Assembly (NCBI GenBank): GCA_023374025.1 | Contig: SIJG01000035.1 | Coordinates: 372,001-436,000, forward strand | Length of the DNA: 64,000 nucleotides | Source: Heterodera schachtii | Taxonomy: Eukaryota > Nematoda > Chromadorea > Rhabditida > Heteroderidae | Reading direction: 5' to 3' | Shown: one piece after another, positions 25,320-37,347 of the stretch | How positions within the stretch are numbered: the first letter of the stretch is position 1 | Layout: every line of letters begins with the position of its first letter | Notes under the pieces: generated by a model | The model's input: the letters and a program-made list of their open reading frames with translations, nothing else | Database searches by the model: none | Told to the model about the DNA's origin: nothing | Made by a program: the position numbers and the translations under genes

Positions 25320-27726
25320 ATGCCGAAAAATTCTTTTTATTCTTTTTATTTCCTAATTTTATTATTAAACAATTTTGAAATTTCGAATCCAGAAGAGATT
25401 CCATATTCGGCAACAATTTCACCACCCGGTTATTATCAAATTGCAATATGGGACACGGTAAAAGCCGTGGAGAAAGGCCATTATTGCATTGATTTATTCG
25501 AAAAAATTAACATCGAAGTAATTCTTTTTAATTTTTATATATAAATCTACATTTAATATCAAGAGGTCTATCTATTCTGATTTGTCATAAATAGGGATGC
25601 AATTTTTAGGCTCTAAAAACTGCCAAAATAAGTAGGCTTTAGGTCTTCAAAATCCCAAAAATAGGCTCGAAAATAGGCACTAAAACCTCAAATTTAGGGG
25701 GGTGTAAATTGACAAAATTTATTCAAAAAAGAAAAAAAAAAAATTAGGCCAAATCAGTATTGAGATAAATAAATTTTTAAATCACAAATTTTTATTCAAG
25801 AAAGTAAATATGAATTTTGTGAATGAATTTTTGAGAAAATTTTTCATTTGTTCGGGGTGTATTTTTGAAAACTTTTGGGACAGTTCTTAGGGCTATGTTT
25901 CTCTGAAATTTTTCGATTTGATTCTTTTTTGTTAGGGGTGTATTTTTCGTTTTTATTGCATTTTTATTAATAAATTTTGGGAAAACGCCAAAATAGCTCA
26001 AAATAGCTTTTTTTCAAAATTTTTTAAATTTTAGATTCTAAAATAAAAACCTGAAAATAGGCTCTAATAACTCGAAAAGTAACTAACAACCCCCCCCCCC
26101 CAAAAAAAAAACAACTTATTTTCATGCCTTTCAGGCTCAGGAAAAAATAGACAAAAACCTAAAAATTGCATCCCATGTCATAAATGTTCAGGTTTTCGGA
26201 GTAGGGACACAATTTGTTGAGATTTCTTGAAATTACCCACAAATTTTGAAATTTTTTTGGCATAATGTTAAAACTTATTTGAATTTTTAATATATTTGAC
26301 GCAAAATTTTGTTTAAAAAAAACTTTCCACGTGTTCGATATGCTAATTTCTTCTCCGAAAATGTTAAAATTAATAATGGGAGGCGAAAAAAGTAATATTT
26401 TATTTGATACATATTTGATTGAAGAAATTGCAAAAAAACACAAATTTGCAAAAAGCTCTAACTTTTGATTCCAAAATCTGATTTTTTGGACCTGCTGATG
26501 TTGTGGGTTTGAAAATGTTTCGATCGAACAAACTCTGTTTAATATTGGAAATTAAATAATCTTTAATGTTTTATGATTTAATTAAAATTGCATAATTAAA
26601 TAATTAATGTTTTAGGGCAAGGATAAATCGACATATGAACAGTTATATTTTAAATATTTTCCTGGAATTGAAGTTGGCCATTTCCATGAATGTTTTTCAA
26701 ATTTTTATTTTGTGCAGACAAATGAAAATGGTAAATTTGAAGTTAGCATAAGCAAAACAATGCCAGCAAAGATATATGTTCAACTTTTTCCAGTCATTCC
26801 AATTGATGGGCAAATGGTAAAGTTTTTATTAACATAATTAGGCACAAATTTTATTTTTTACATTTTTTTTTTTGAAGTTTTTATGCCATTTTGGGGTTTA
26901 TGCACTAAAAATATAGCGAAATATAATATTTCTTTTATTTTAAGAATTCAAATAAAATCGAAAATTCAAGATGTATTTTGATCTTTAATTTGAGTTTTTT
27001 TTAGCATAGCATCAGCATAGTTTTTCGATATTTTTCATATTTTGAGTTTTTTAATCAGATCTTTTTTGTTCAATTTAAATATTTGTCTATATAAGTAAAA
27101 AAAAAAATAATTAATTTCATTTCAAAAAATATATTGAAATTAAAAAATAAAACATTCTTGTCGTTGTCGACGATAATAAAATTATTATTTTTTTTTCTTT
27201 CAAGGAACTAATTGAATCGGATTCATTGTCCGGAATAACCTTACAATCTAAACAAAGCAAAACTGGTTGGAAGAAGCCTAATGCCAATGAATTGGTCCGC
27301 CAATTTTCATTCCATAAAAGTGCCGAAAGAAATTTGATAATTGCCAAAATGTTGGACAGTTGGCAAAACAACGAAAAACCATCATTGGAACAATCTTTCT
27401 TCATCAAGGCATATTTCAAGCAAATTTCCATAAAAATTTCTGAAATATTATTAATTGTTGGCGGTAGATTGAAAAAAGATGAAATGAATATTTTCGCAAA
27501 TTATGGATTTAAAATGCAAAAATGGCAGAATGAAGGAGTGTTGAAGAAAAAATTGGCACAAATTGACGAAATGCCAAAATTGGTCCGAGTTTTTTGTACA
27601 TTTTTCACTGGACATATTGATGCCGATAAGTCGATTGATGCTCTGCTGATCACTGGTCTGGTCCACAGTTTGCAACGCTCAAATTGGCCAAAAGAAACAC
27701 GGAAAAAGCATTTTGGAGAAATTTAA
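25320..27726 (+). CDS. Predicted secreted protein of unknown family
   Basis: Three exons, all phase 0: 25320-25517, 26616-26816, 27205-27726; about 306 aa. The first 20 or so residues are a hydrophobic leader (NSFYSFYFLILLLNNFEI). The middle, about residues 40-130, reads like a beta-rich domain (GYYQIAIWDTVKAVEKGHYC ... FVQTNENGKFEVSISKTMPA) and holds three of the few Cys residues. The C-terminal 170 residues are helical and basic (RQFSFHKSAERNLIIAKMLD, KKKLAQIDEMPKLVRVFCTF). NGKFEVS in a beta context recalls transthyretin-like nematode proteins, but the rest does not fit, so I leave it unassigned. Intron 1 holds a hAT-like element at 25592-26176. It belongs with the other predicted secreted proteins of this window. 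Confidence 0.65.
25592..26176. mobile_element. hAT-like MITE of the TAGGGATGC family, TSD GTCATAAA
   Basis: The 5' end is TAGGGATGCAATTTTTAGG and the 3' end is its complement with the last two bases altered (CCCAT for CCCTA). It is flanked by gtcataaa at 25584-25591 and 26177-26184. Interior words (GGTGTATTTTTCG, GGGGGTGTAAATT) are shared with the copy at 63096-63686. Confidence 0.82.
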
Positions 27727-28510
27727 CCTGGAAAATTGAAAGAAAAATTGGAAATGTTGACAAGCATCACTCGTTATTTTATTTTCAGAGAAATTTCATT
27801 GACTTTTTAAGCAATTTTTTTGGTGCTTTTAGACCATAAAATTACAACACTCTGTCATCCCATGTGATCAATTAGTGATGCTCGAGAGCGAACATTTCCT
27901 TGTCTCGGAGGACTCGAGACTAACACAAAAGCGCAGCCGACTGACCAGCCATAAAATGGAAAACTGAAACAAAAATGACAAAAAAAGAAAAGATTTCATT
28001 TACACGAATTTTTTTTGAAGGTCCTCATTTCTTAACAGGTATTTTTGAATGAAAACTCAATTTCTTTAATGGTGTAAAAAAGTCTCGAAACCCAAGACTA
28101 TAAACCCGTGACTTGAGCCGAGAACAAAACATCCGAAACTTTTCTCGAGTTGAGTCCGACACTCTCGAGAATCACTACTGATCATCAGACTTCACTCTTT
28201 CTCTTTCTCTCTTTTTTCAAACTATCAATCCCTCTATTTATCATATAGTGTTTTTTCACCTTTAATTGTTTCAATTTTTCGGCGAATAAAGCTTTGTTGT
28301 TGTTGATCATGGCCAAGGATTTTAGTGGATTGGTATTTATGACCCCGGAATTTGGCATATTTTGAAAAACCCAATGCCATCGCTATTCTGATGCACTGAA
28401 TCTTCATTTGAATATATGTCAGTAAATTAGAAAATGACTAAAAAACTTTTTCCAAATTGAATTAAAATTTGCGACCATAACTTTTTAGCCTTTTAAATAT
28501 TTGGCGTTTT
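27727..28510. other. Intergenic, with a possible MITE
   Basis: Positions 27873-28177 have inverted ends TAGTGATGCTCGAGAG and CTCTCGAGAATCACTA, but the flanks (tgatcaat, ctgatcat) are not a clean duplication. Positions 28290-28305 (GCTTTGTTGTTGTTG after GAATAAA) look like a non-LTR retroelement tail. No gene was recognised. Confidence 0.45.
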
Positions 28511-28730
28511 TTAGCAGATATAAATCCCATCCCTGTTCATAACTATGTAGAGCTGCGATTTTTTCCATTTGTATATTTTGTGGCGATTTGCTCCTAAAAT
28601 TCTTCCAATTTTCGTCTCAATTTTTGAATTGTTTTTCCAGTGATATTTTCCTTTTTTTGCCTTCAACGTTTCTTTAATTATTTCAAATTTTCTAATCATT
28701 TCTCTTTTTTGTTGATCATTTGGTTAGGCT
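28511..28730 (-). pseudogene. HTH-family fragment (first HTH unit only)
   Basis: On the minus strand about 70 residues match HTH unit 1 of the family: IRKFEIIKETLKAKK and IETKIGRILGANRHKIYKWK. The signal peptide, unit 2 and unit 3 are absent, and the frame runs out into unrelated sequence. It is a truncated relic at the edge of the HTH cluster. Confidence 0.6.
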
Positions 28731-28914
28731 GAAAAGCATTTTTAAATTCGTATATTTATGAAGAAAATAATTTTTTATAAATTATTATTATGGGAAGAAA
28801 TTATTATTCACAAATATTCTATTTTTTTTACGTATTATTGCATCACTATTTTTTTTTATTGTTTTGTTAATCTACGTAATCAAAGAAACAGAACTTTGAA
28901 AATTGAATTCAAAG

Positions 28915-29199
28915 AAATTTTGGATGGAGATTTATTACGAAGAGCGGGCCGGGCCCTTCAGATTCACTATTTTTGGACAGTGGACATTACAACAGTGAGT
29001 GATTTTTTTTTTACTATTATAAATGGCTTTAGCAATGACAAAATATTTTTTTAGGACATTTGGCAATTCCTCCGATACGATTAGTCAATTTATAATCGTC
29101 CAACTCATTAATAACAGCAATAAATTTCATTATGTTTATTTAAAAAAAAATAATAATAATCTTTATCTTGACTGTAGAAGGATCACTTACTTATTTTAA
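28915..29199 (+). pseudogene. Orphan two-exon 3' gene fragment
   Basis: Exons 28915-28994 and 29055-29199 join in frame and give FWMEIYYEERAGPFRFTIFG, then FIIVQLINNSNKFHYVYLKK, to a stop at 29197-29199. The composition is protein-like but no upstream exons or start were found. It may be the end of a broken gene or a short gene whose start I cannot see. The family is not recognised. Confidence 0.35.
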
Positions 29200-29277
29200 A
29201 AGCTGATCAGACTTAAGAATATTCAATTTACTTAAATATTCTTAAAAAATATTTGTTACGACATTTCCCTCTCTTAT

Positions 29278-29440
29278 TTAAGTTTTTATAAAAATACAAA
29301 GCTCATTTAAATTGTGTTGTATTTGAATTGAACATTGATTTGGTTAAAATGAATTGATGAAATTTGCACTTTGTATAAGGTAGGATCGAACATTAAACCC
29401 CTTTTGATGACTAACGCACAGACCACTGAGACAAAAATAA
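29278..29440. repeat. tRNA-like repeat, half of an inverted pair
   Basis: GATGAAATTTGCACTTTGTA and flanks at 29278-29412 recur in reverse complement at 32262-32398. On the minus strand, 29386-29440 resembles a tRNA (CTCAGTGGTCTGTGCGTTAG, then GTTCGATCCTAC as box B). The inverted pair brackets the HTH relics at 29.6-31.5 kb. Confidence 0.55.
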
Positions 29441-29611
29441 TTTTCTTGAGTTTTTACATTTTTGGGCCCAGTTCCGATTGCCAAATTTTTTTATAAGCAA
29501 AAATCAATAGGAAAATAATAATATGAAAAAACTAATAAAACATTGAATATTATAATTTAGAAAACTCAACGCTAAAGAGCAATTTATTCAAATAAATTCT
29601 CATAAATAAAA

Positions 29612-30288
29612 ATGAATTTATGTCATATAATATTTTCTATAATTTTGTATATTATAAAATTGAAACTGACAAAATCCGACCAAATTTTGAAGAAACTTTT
29701 GGCAACGGATGGGACAAAAATGAAGAAGAAGTAAAAGTGATAAAAATGGAACAAATTGAGCAAAATAAGCAAATGCGAGTTGAACAAATGGTTGGAGAAG
29801 ACAAATTTTTTCGTCAACTATATTAAAAATTCAAATAAAATTTTGTATGCTGCCATAAAATTTCAAAATTTGTGTGTAATTTCAAGAAATCTCAACAAAT
29901 TTGTGTCACTAATGCCGAAAATAGAAAACATTTCTTATAAAACAGAACAGATAGAACCCTGATATTATTTAAAGAATTATATGGGCAAGGCAAACAGAAA
30001 TAATTTGCCAATGAATTGGGCATTTCAAAAGAAACATTAATAAAGTGGAAAAAAGAATTGGTGCCAAAATGCCAAAAAAAGTAAAAAAAATCATTTAATT
30101 CTGTTATTTTTATTTAAGCATCACATAAATAATCCGATTAGGACAAATTAGGAAAAGTAAAGAAATATTTCAAAATGAATGAAAAAAAATAAGGAGATGA
30201 GCTACTAAAAATTGCCCAAGAATTGGGAATTGGAATTACAACTCTTTTTCGATGGAAAAAGGATTTGTCTACAATTTCGAAACTTTGA
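29612..30288 (+). pseudogene. HTH-family pseudogene 1
   Basis: It starts with the family MNL leader at 29612 but is out of frame by about 29665. The body (KIRPNFEETFGNGWDKNEEE) then continues in a second frame to about 29800. The region of HTH unit 1 is missing. Unit 2 survives at about 29968-30081 (TLIKWKKELVPK) with an internal stop, and the exon 2 unit at 30118-30288 (ELGIGITTLFRWKKDL) also carries a stop. The upstream sequence matches that of the intact gene at 33052-33807. Confidence 0.75.
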
Positions 30289-30747
30289 TTTATATTTTCC
30301 ATATTTATTAGCATAAATTCATTCTTATTTATGAAGCTGTTTGTTGTCTTTGTGTCTTCTGTTTTAAATTGGGTTATTTTAAATTAAATTTTGTGATTTG
30401 AAAAAATGTTAAAACTCGAAAAATAATTTCCTTTTTTTTTAAGTAATTAATTCATTGCTAACTTGCTTTTTACATAAAATTAATTTCTTAAATTGTAACA
30501 AATTGAAAACCGTTGATGAAAACAATTTCTTTGTCCAAATGCAAGGCATTAAAAAAAAGCATTTCTATAAAAATATAAAAAATTATTGTAAATTTTGGGT
30601 TAATTAATATTTTTTGATTACATCAGGACATCTTCGAATTTTTGAATTGATTTCCTCAAAAGCAATGCAAAATAAAAAAAAATATTTTATTCAAGAAATT
30701 ATTAAATAAAAGCTTTTTCCCATACAAATATTGCCAAATTGTAAAAA

Positions 30748-31481
30748 TGATTTTATTGCATTTATATTTTTTGTGTTTTTCTTTGTTTATGAAGCTGAAA
30801 GTGGGAAAACTTGTCCAAGTTTTGATGAAATATTCGGCAACGTATGGGGCAAAAATGAAAAAGAGAAGAAAAAGCGACAAATATTGAACAAAATGATAAC
30901 TCAACTGAAGTTGATCAAATGGGTGAAGAAATGGAAATACACCCAAATGATCGACAGAAAAGAAAAACAATTCGAAAATTTGAAGCAATTAATGAGAAGT
31001 GAAGCAAAAAGGAAAGTATCAATGGAAAACAGTTCAAAATTGAGACGAAAATTGCAAAATTATTAGGCACAAATCGCCAAAAAATTTACAAATGGAAAAA
31101 CGAAATGAATTTGAATAAAATTAAAACCAAAAAAATGAAAAACAGTTTTTATGAGCAGAAAAAGAAAGAATTCATTGAACGATTTGATTAAATAGGCCAA
31201 GGCAAACAGAAAGAATTTGTGAAGGAATTGGGCATTTCGAAAGAAACATTTCGAAAATGGAAAAAAGAATTGATGCCAAATTACAGTAAAAGTAAGTAAA
31301 CTTTTTAATATGAAATTTTAATTAATTTTAAGCATCATATTCCAATGAGGACAAATTGAGAAAGATGCAGAAAAATATCAAAATCAAAGAAAACTATCCA
31401 AAAATTAGTGACAAAATAATTGCCAAAGATTTGAGAATTGGATATTCAACTCTAGAACAATGGAAAAAGCTTCATTTCTGA
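30748..31481 (+). pseudogene. HTH-family pseudogene 2
   Basis: All three HTH units can be followed (LLGTNRQKIYKWKNEM, ELGISKETFRKWKKEL, DLRIGYSTLEQWKKL), together with the stalk (FDEIFGNVWGKNEKE). The reading frame shifts after the leader and again near 30870, and stops fall at about 31000 and 31190. The splice junction before unit 3 (acceptor TTTTAAG at about 31333) is kept. It is a full-length but inactivated copy. Confidence 0.8.
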
Positions 31482-33051
31482 ATTGAATGATTTTGAAGTG
31501 TTAATGATTCAAAGGATTTGATTTATGATTTCTTTCTTTTATTATTATTATTTTTCTTTTCCGACACTTTTAACGTAAATAAAAATATTTGCGAATTTTC
31601 AACTTTCGAGTGCCGTTTTTTGTCAATCAATTCACGGGCAAAATTTGTAACTCACCCACCCTTCCCAACATTTAGTGCCCGCCTTCCCTGAGAACCTAAT
31701 TAATAAGTGTCCTTTATTAATTTGCTTCTCAATGCTGAAAAATGGGAAAATTTAATTGCCAAAATCACATTTTTGTCGGCTACTAATTTTCCTGGTCTGA
31801 CTGTTGCCCGGTTTCTTTTGTAGGGGAGAAATTAACAAAAATTAACTTTTATTTTTTATTTTTACTTTTTTTCACCCAAGTTTGTCTTCTCATTATCATT
31901 CGTCTATGCAAATAAAATGCAGATTTCACTAAGGAAGCCTTCTCATATGGCCATTTTGCATCAATTTTAAAAAGCAAAATAATTTAAATGAGAATTTATT
32001 TGAATGTATTACTCAATAAAGCTGAATTTTTAATTTGTAATAATATTATTATTATTATTTTTAATAAAAACGCATTGATTTTTGAGTTCAAAAATTTAAA
32101 TAAAGCTGAAAATGAAATATATTGAGAGGACCAGAAAACTGTATAAAGAAAATTTAATTGTAAATTTGTAAAAAATTAAAGCAAAAATTCTGACTTTCTT
32201 TCTTCAACTTCGTGAGGACAAATTAAGAAAAGTAAAGCAATATTTCAAAATGAAAAAGGGGTCTAATGTTCGATCCTACCTTATACAAAGTGTAAATTTC
32301 ATCAATTCATTTTAACCATATCAATTTTCAAATCAAAATATAATACAATTTAATGAGATTTGTATTTTATAAAAACTTTACTAGAATTATGCGATCGATT
32401 GAGTTTCATGCCACCGTCTTCCATTTAATAATAAATCATAATTTAGCTTAAACTTAATCAAATTTATCCATCTTAGTATTAAAATGTAGAAGCTACATAC
32501 TCTCTAATATTTATGTATTTTTTAAAAAACTATTAAAAATTTACAAAAATTGTAACCAAAAAAGCTCGAAAAATTTAGACTCGACAATTTTACCTTAACT
32601 TTTTTGAAACTCAATAGAATTTTTTGAAATTTAACTGAATAATAGATAAATCTTTGGGCGATTTTTAAATATCAACTGCCATGCGATTAATTGAATGTTT
32701 GAACAAAATTCAAAACTAGAAAATGTTCTGATTTTTCAAAAACTTTCGAGTTTTTTCGTGTACCCTTTAGCGTTTTTAACAAATATCCGGATTAGTGAAT
32801 AAAGTTTAAAAAATATACAAAAATTCAATAAAAAAAAGTGTTTATACATGGCATATTTAAGTCCATATGACTTCGGGTAAAAAAATAATAATTTTAAATT
32901 TTAAAATTACGAAAACTTCGCATTCAATTAAAAAACGGCACTAAAAAATTGGAAATCAGCGAAAATTTATTTATGATAAAAGTGACGGAAAAAAGAAAAA
33001 AGAAAATAAAAAAGAAAACCATATAAAGAAATTAAACATTTTCCAAATCAT
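31482..33051. other. Non-coding; duplicated HTH upstream region
   Basis: Positions 31985-32210 are a direct copy of 35955-36190, which lies immediately upstream of the intact HTH gene at 35117-35925. Here it is followed by only a scrap of HTH exon 2 (32217-32262) and then the tRNA-like repeat at 32262-32398. An (ATT)n run sits near 32041-32060. No other gene was seen. Confidence 0.6.
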
Positions 33052-33807
33052 TCAATTCGAAAATGAAGCCTTTTTCCAAGTGTTCAGTGTTCCAAATGAA
33101 ATTCCCAATTTCTCTGCAATTATTTTGTCACTAATTTTTGGATTATTTTCTTTAATTTTGAAATATTGCTTCATCTTTCTCAATTTATCCTCATTGGAAT
33201 AAGGTGCTAAAATAAAAATTAATTTAAATACCAATATAAAATTTCACTTACTTTTATAATATTTTGTTGGCATCAATTCTTTTTTCCATTTTATAAATGT
33301 TGTTTCAGCAATGCCCAATTCCTTCACAAATTCTTTCTGTTTGCCTTGGCCATATAAACTTTTAAATTCATCAATTCTTTGAATGAATTCTTTCTTTTTC
33401 TTCTCATAAAAATTCTTTCCCATCTTTTTATTTTTATTTAAATTTAATTCTTTTTTCCATTTGTATATTTTCTGGCGATTTGCGCCTAGTAATTTTCCGA
33501 TTTTGCATTCAATTTTGTTATTGTTTTTCCATTCGTTTTTTTCTTTTTCCTTAAGCTTTTCTTTAATTGCATCAAATTTTTTAATAATGTCCATTTTTTG
33601 TTGATCATTTGGGTAATTACCCATTTCTTCACCCATTTGACCAAATGTTGCTGAGTTATCATTTTCTTCCATTTTTATCATTATTTCTTCTTCTTCATTT
33701 TTGCCCCAACCGTTGCCAAAAATGTCATCAAAATTTGGTCGGATTTTGCCAGTTTCAATTTTACAAATAAAGAAAATTGTAAAAATTATTATATGCCATA
33801 AATTCAT
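33052..33807 (-). CDS. Secreted triple-HTH protein, intact copy 1
   Basis: Two exons, 33807-33252 and 33206-33052, join in phase and give 236 aa. The leader (MNLWHIIIFTIFFICKIETG) is a predicted signal peptide; an upstream ATG at 33819 would add four residues. A conserved stalk follows (KIRPNFDDIFGNGWGKNEEE), then three repeated helix-turn-helix units each ending in a W-K-K/E motif: IGKLLGANRQKIYKWKKEL, ELGIAETTFIKWKKEL, and in exon 2 EKLGISFGTLNTWKKA. Lys-rich linkers between them (NKNKKMGKNFYEKKKKEF) could act as nuclear localisation signals. The units resemble homeodomain-like HTH of transposase N-termini, but there is no catalytic domain. The predicted role is DNA binding, perhaps after export; this is inference. 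Confidence 0.85.
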
Positions 33808-35116
33808 TTTTTTATTCATAGATAAAATTAAATTTGCATTGAAAATTTATATGAATAAATTGCGCTGATTAGAGTTGAGTTTTATGAATTATAATATTCA
33901 ATGTTTTATTATTTTTTTTTGTATAATTATTCTTCAATTGATTTTTTGGCTTATGAAAAAATATTTAACTAACTTTCGAAAGAATGGCAAAAATTGTAAA
34001 GCAAAAAACCAAAAGCATAATAATGTGAAAATTTTAAAAAACTATATTTTAGCAGTGAAAATTAAAAAGTTATTTATGAAAATGAATAAAATTTCTACAA
34101 ATTGAATGCCATCGCAAACAGCCCAAAATGCCACTTTTGTTGCCAAAAATGATGACAAATCCAGCGATTTGTAGAGAAGAAGTATCTTATCCGTGCGAAG
34201 CCTCATTCATAATTTTTTCGAGTCTGCTGATCAATTTTTAAGCGTTGGTGTTCAATTTGTGGACATATTTAAACGAATGAGCAATTTCATTGTAAAGCAA
34301 ATTAATAAAATCAAATAATTAAAACCAAAAAAATATTAATTAACTAGACAATTGCAATAATTTTTATAGAAATGTTTTTTTTAAATGCCTTGCATTATCA
34401 TTTAGAAATTTTATTTATATATTTTGGTATATATTTGGGGATTTTGTACATATTTATAATTTGGGCACCGGGAAGTTTGGGCACAATGATATTAATTTAA
34501 AAATTGAAAATCTGAAAAAATAACATTAAGTAACCCAAGCTGCACTTAATCGTTTTTTTACTTCAAAATAAAAACGGAAAGCCAATATTGCTTTACTTTT
34601 CTTAATTTGTCCTCATCGGATTATTTATGTGATGCTTAAATAAAAATAATAGAATTAAATGATTAAATAATTTTCTTACTTTTTTTGCATTTTGGCACCA
34701 ATTCTTTTTTCCACTTTATTAAGGTTTCTTTAAAAAAATTTTTAAATACACCAATGTAAAAATATATAAAAGTAACAAATTAAAATTTGCAAAAATTCTG
34801 ATTAAAAAAACCAATTTCCCCCGAATTAAGCTTTTCTCTTGTCGGATTTTATATTTCGTTGTGGTAGTTTTCATGCGTCAAAACTTTGGATTTTTATTTA
34901 AAACTTATTATTTTTGTAATTAAATAACTTTTAAAAAAGTGGATTCATTTTGATTAAAAAAAAGCTTTTATGGATGCTTTTTTGTAAAGCATTTGATATA
35001 CATTATTTTCATTGTGCAAATTAAAGACATCGAATAATATAGAATCAAAAATTTTCAACCAGACAATTGCAATTCAATTTAACTTTTACGACATTTTTAT
35101 AATGGAAACTAAAAAA
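33808..35116. other. Intergenic, with an HTH exon relic
   Basis: Positions 34593-34731 on the minus strand are a scrap of the family, the end of unit 2 through the start of exon 2, closest to the pseudogene at 29612-30288. Upstream of the gene at 33807, positions 33830-33900 match the region before 29612. The remainder is AT-rich with no gene seen. Confidence 0.55.
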
Positions 35117-35925
35117 TCACATTTTCGAAACTGAAGCAAATTCCTTTTTCCATCTGAAAAGAGTTCGAACTCCAATTCCAATTCCAAATTGCTTAACAAT
35201 CATTTTGTCGCTAATTTTTGGATTGTTTTGTTTAATTTTGAAATATTGCTTCGTCTTTTTCATTTTATCCTCATTAGAATATTTAATTTGTGCTTAAACA
35301 AAAAATTAAATTGGAAAAAAAGAAAGAAAAACCTCTTACTTTTACTTTTGTAGTAATTTGGCACCAATTCTTTTTTCCATTTTCGAAAGGTTTCTTCAGA
35401 AATGCCCAATTCCTTCATAAATTCTTTCTGTTTTCCTTGGCGATATAAACTTTTAAATTCATCAAATCTTTCAATGAATTCGCTCTTTTTCTGCTCATAA
35501 TAACTCTTTTTCATTATTTTTATTTTCTTTTTATTTAAATTCATTTCTTTTTTCCATTTGTATATTTTTTTGCGATTTACGCCTAATAATTTTCCAATTT
35601 TTTGCTCAATTTTGTAATTGTGTTTCCAAAGGTATTTTCCTCTTTTCTTCAACTTTTCTTTAATTGCTTCAAATTTTCGAATTATTTCTCTTTTCTGTTG
35701 ATCATTTGGGTACGTTCTATTTCCCTCACCCATTTGATCAACTGCTGCTGAGTTATTTTTTTTTTGCTCTTTTTGGTCAATTTGTTCCATTTTTATCACT
35801 TTTCCTTCTCTTTTATTATTGTTCCATCCGTTGCCAAATATTTCGTCAAAATTTGGTCGGATTTTGCCGCATTCAATTTTAAAAGCAATGAAAATTATTA
35901 AAAACATTAAATAGCACAAATTCAT
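35117..35925 (-). CDS. Secreted triple-HTH protein, intact copy 2
   Basis: Exons 35925-35340 and 35292-35117 join in phase (phase 1, as in the other copies) and give 253 aa. The leader is MNLCYLMFLIIFIAFKIECG and the stalk KIRPNFDEIFGNGWNNNKRE. The three HTH units are IGKLLGVNRKKIYKWKKEM, ELGISEETFRKWKKEL and, in exon 2, QFGIGIGVRTLFRWKKEF. A Gln/Lys/Glu-rich spacer separates stalk and first unit, and basic runs (NKKKIKIMKKSYYEQKK) lie between units. The upstream region (36340-36400) shares GAATGCTTTATCTCCCTCA and AAAGTTGAGTTTTTG words with those of the copies at 44.8 and 62.6 kb. It is the longest intact family member here. Confidence 0.85.
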
Positions 35926-37347
35926 TTTGCAATTCTGAAAATTTTATGAAGAAAATAATTTAAATGAGAATTTATTTGAATGAATTACTCAATAAAGCTG
36001 AATTTTTAATTTGTAATAAATTTTTATTATTATTATTATTATTATTTTTAATAAAAACGCATCGATTTTGAGTTATTTAGATAAAGCTGAAAATGAAATA
36101 TATTGAGAGGACCAGAAAACTGCATAAAGAAAATTTAATTGTAAAATTGTAAAAATTAAAAGCAAAGATTCTGACTTTATTTTCTCTTTTTCCATGCTAT
36201 AACTTATTTATAAATTTAGTCAAAATTTATTTTTGAACTTTCTACATTCATTAATTTTTACGGAGGATTTTTTTAAAATTTTCATTTATAACTTTTACTT
36301 AATTGCGGCGAATGAGGCATTTATTGATTTAGAATTTTTGTGAATGCTTTATCTCCCTCATAATCTCATAAAGTTGAGTTTTTGCTTCATAATAAAAGTT
36401 TCGAAATTGAAGCAATTTCAACAAAAATTCCTATAATCAGGGCTCCCAACTGAAATTAATGACACACACATAAATGAACCAATTACTTTACTTAATGAAT
36501 TTAAAAGCAATCAATTGAATAAATAGAAAATGTATATCAAACAAGTGAAAAAGTGAAAATTAAATGGATTCCATTTAATTAGGATCGGAATTGATTGTTA
36601 AATTTGCCTCCGATCGAAAACTGATTGATCACTGATCAGTCGAGTAGTATTGGGCAGTGGTGCATTTTGCTTGCCTTAAAGAATTTTTATAAATACATAA
36701 ATCGGAACAACCCAGATTTAATTTTTTTTTTTTTAATGTAAAAATTAAATAAATTTGCAATATTTCAAGTTGATCAAACGGACCGGCTCAGTTCGGCCCC
36801 GCACGGTTCGGCCCCAGCCCAGTTTTTGATCTATAACTTATTTCTTTGCCAACCAAATCTAACAATCTCGGCATCATTCAAAAGCTCTTCACATGCTCTA
36901 TTAGCCTTACAAAAAGCAAAAATATTTTCAAGATTGAAAAAAATTTATGAAGAAAAAACTTCAAAAATATTGATTTTTTAGTTTTCATGTTATAATTTTT
37001 TGTTATTTGTCTAATTGCCAAGCAATAGCTTAGAAAAAGCTTCTAAACCCATTAAGCTTTCGAATGATACCTTGGATTTGATTGGCAAAGAAAAAAGTTA
37101 TAGTCAAAAAATCGGCTGGGGCCGAACCGTGCGGGGCCGAACTGAGGTAGACCGTGATCAAAAACGATTAAAAAAGATATTTTCCAAAGTGGAGAGGGTT
37201 CATTTAAAATAAAGAAAAAAATATACATTTAAAATTATTAAAATATTTATTTTCCCGAATTAAAAATGGTGTTGGCCATTTAAATTTTTCCTCAAATTAA
37301 TTTGTCCAGGCAATTTAATTTATTCCTCCCACTCACCGCCGATGTTT
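35926..37347. other. Intergenic: HTH upstream region, (ATT)n, MITE
   Basis: It holds the upstream region of the HTH gene (35955-36190 duplicated at 31985-32210; (ATT)n at 36022-36052) and the MITE at 36779-37154. No gene was seen. Confidence 0.6.
36779..37154. mobile_element. hAT-like foldback MITE, 376 bp, TSD TGATCAAA
   Basis: Flanked by tgatcaaa at 36771-36778 and 37155-37162. The ends are CGGACCGGCTCAGTTCGGCC and its near complement, continuing into GCACGGTTCGGCCCCAGCC arms. The interior is a foldback built on AATCTCGGCATCATTCAAAAGCT-type sequence. It is the same family as 60285-60669. Confidence 0.88.

Noticed and set aside
25320..27726. Transthyretin-like protein assignment
   Set aside because: Only a short NGKFEVS-like word fits. 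Length and the helical C-terminal half do not.
27873..28177. A further hAT-like MITE with 8-bp TSD
   Set aside because: The inverted ends are clear but the flanking octamers do not match, so it is only mentioned in the intergenic entry.
29365..29371. TGCACTT, like the reported Meloidogyne dorsal-gland promoter motif, upstream of an HTH copy
   Set aside because: It is a single hit inside a tRNA-like repeat in front of a pseudogene; too weak to call a regulatory site.
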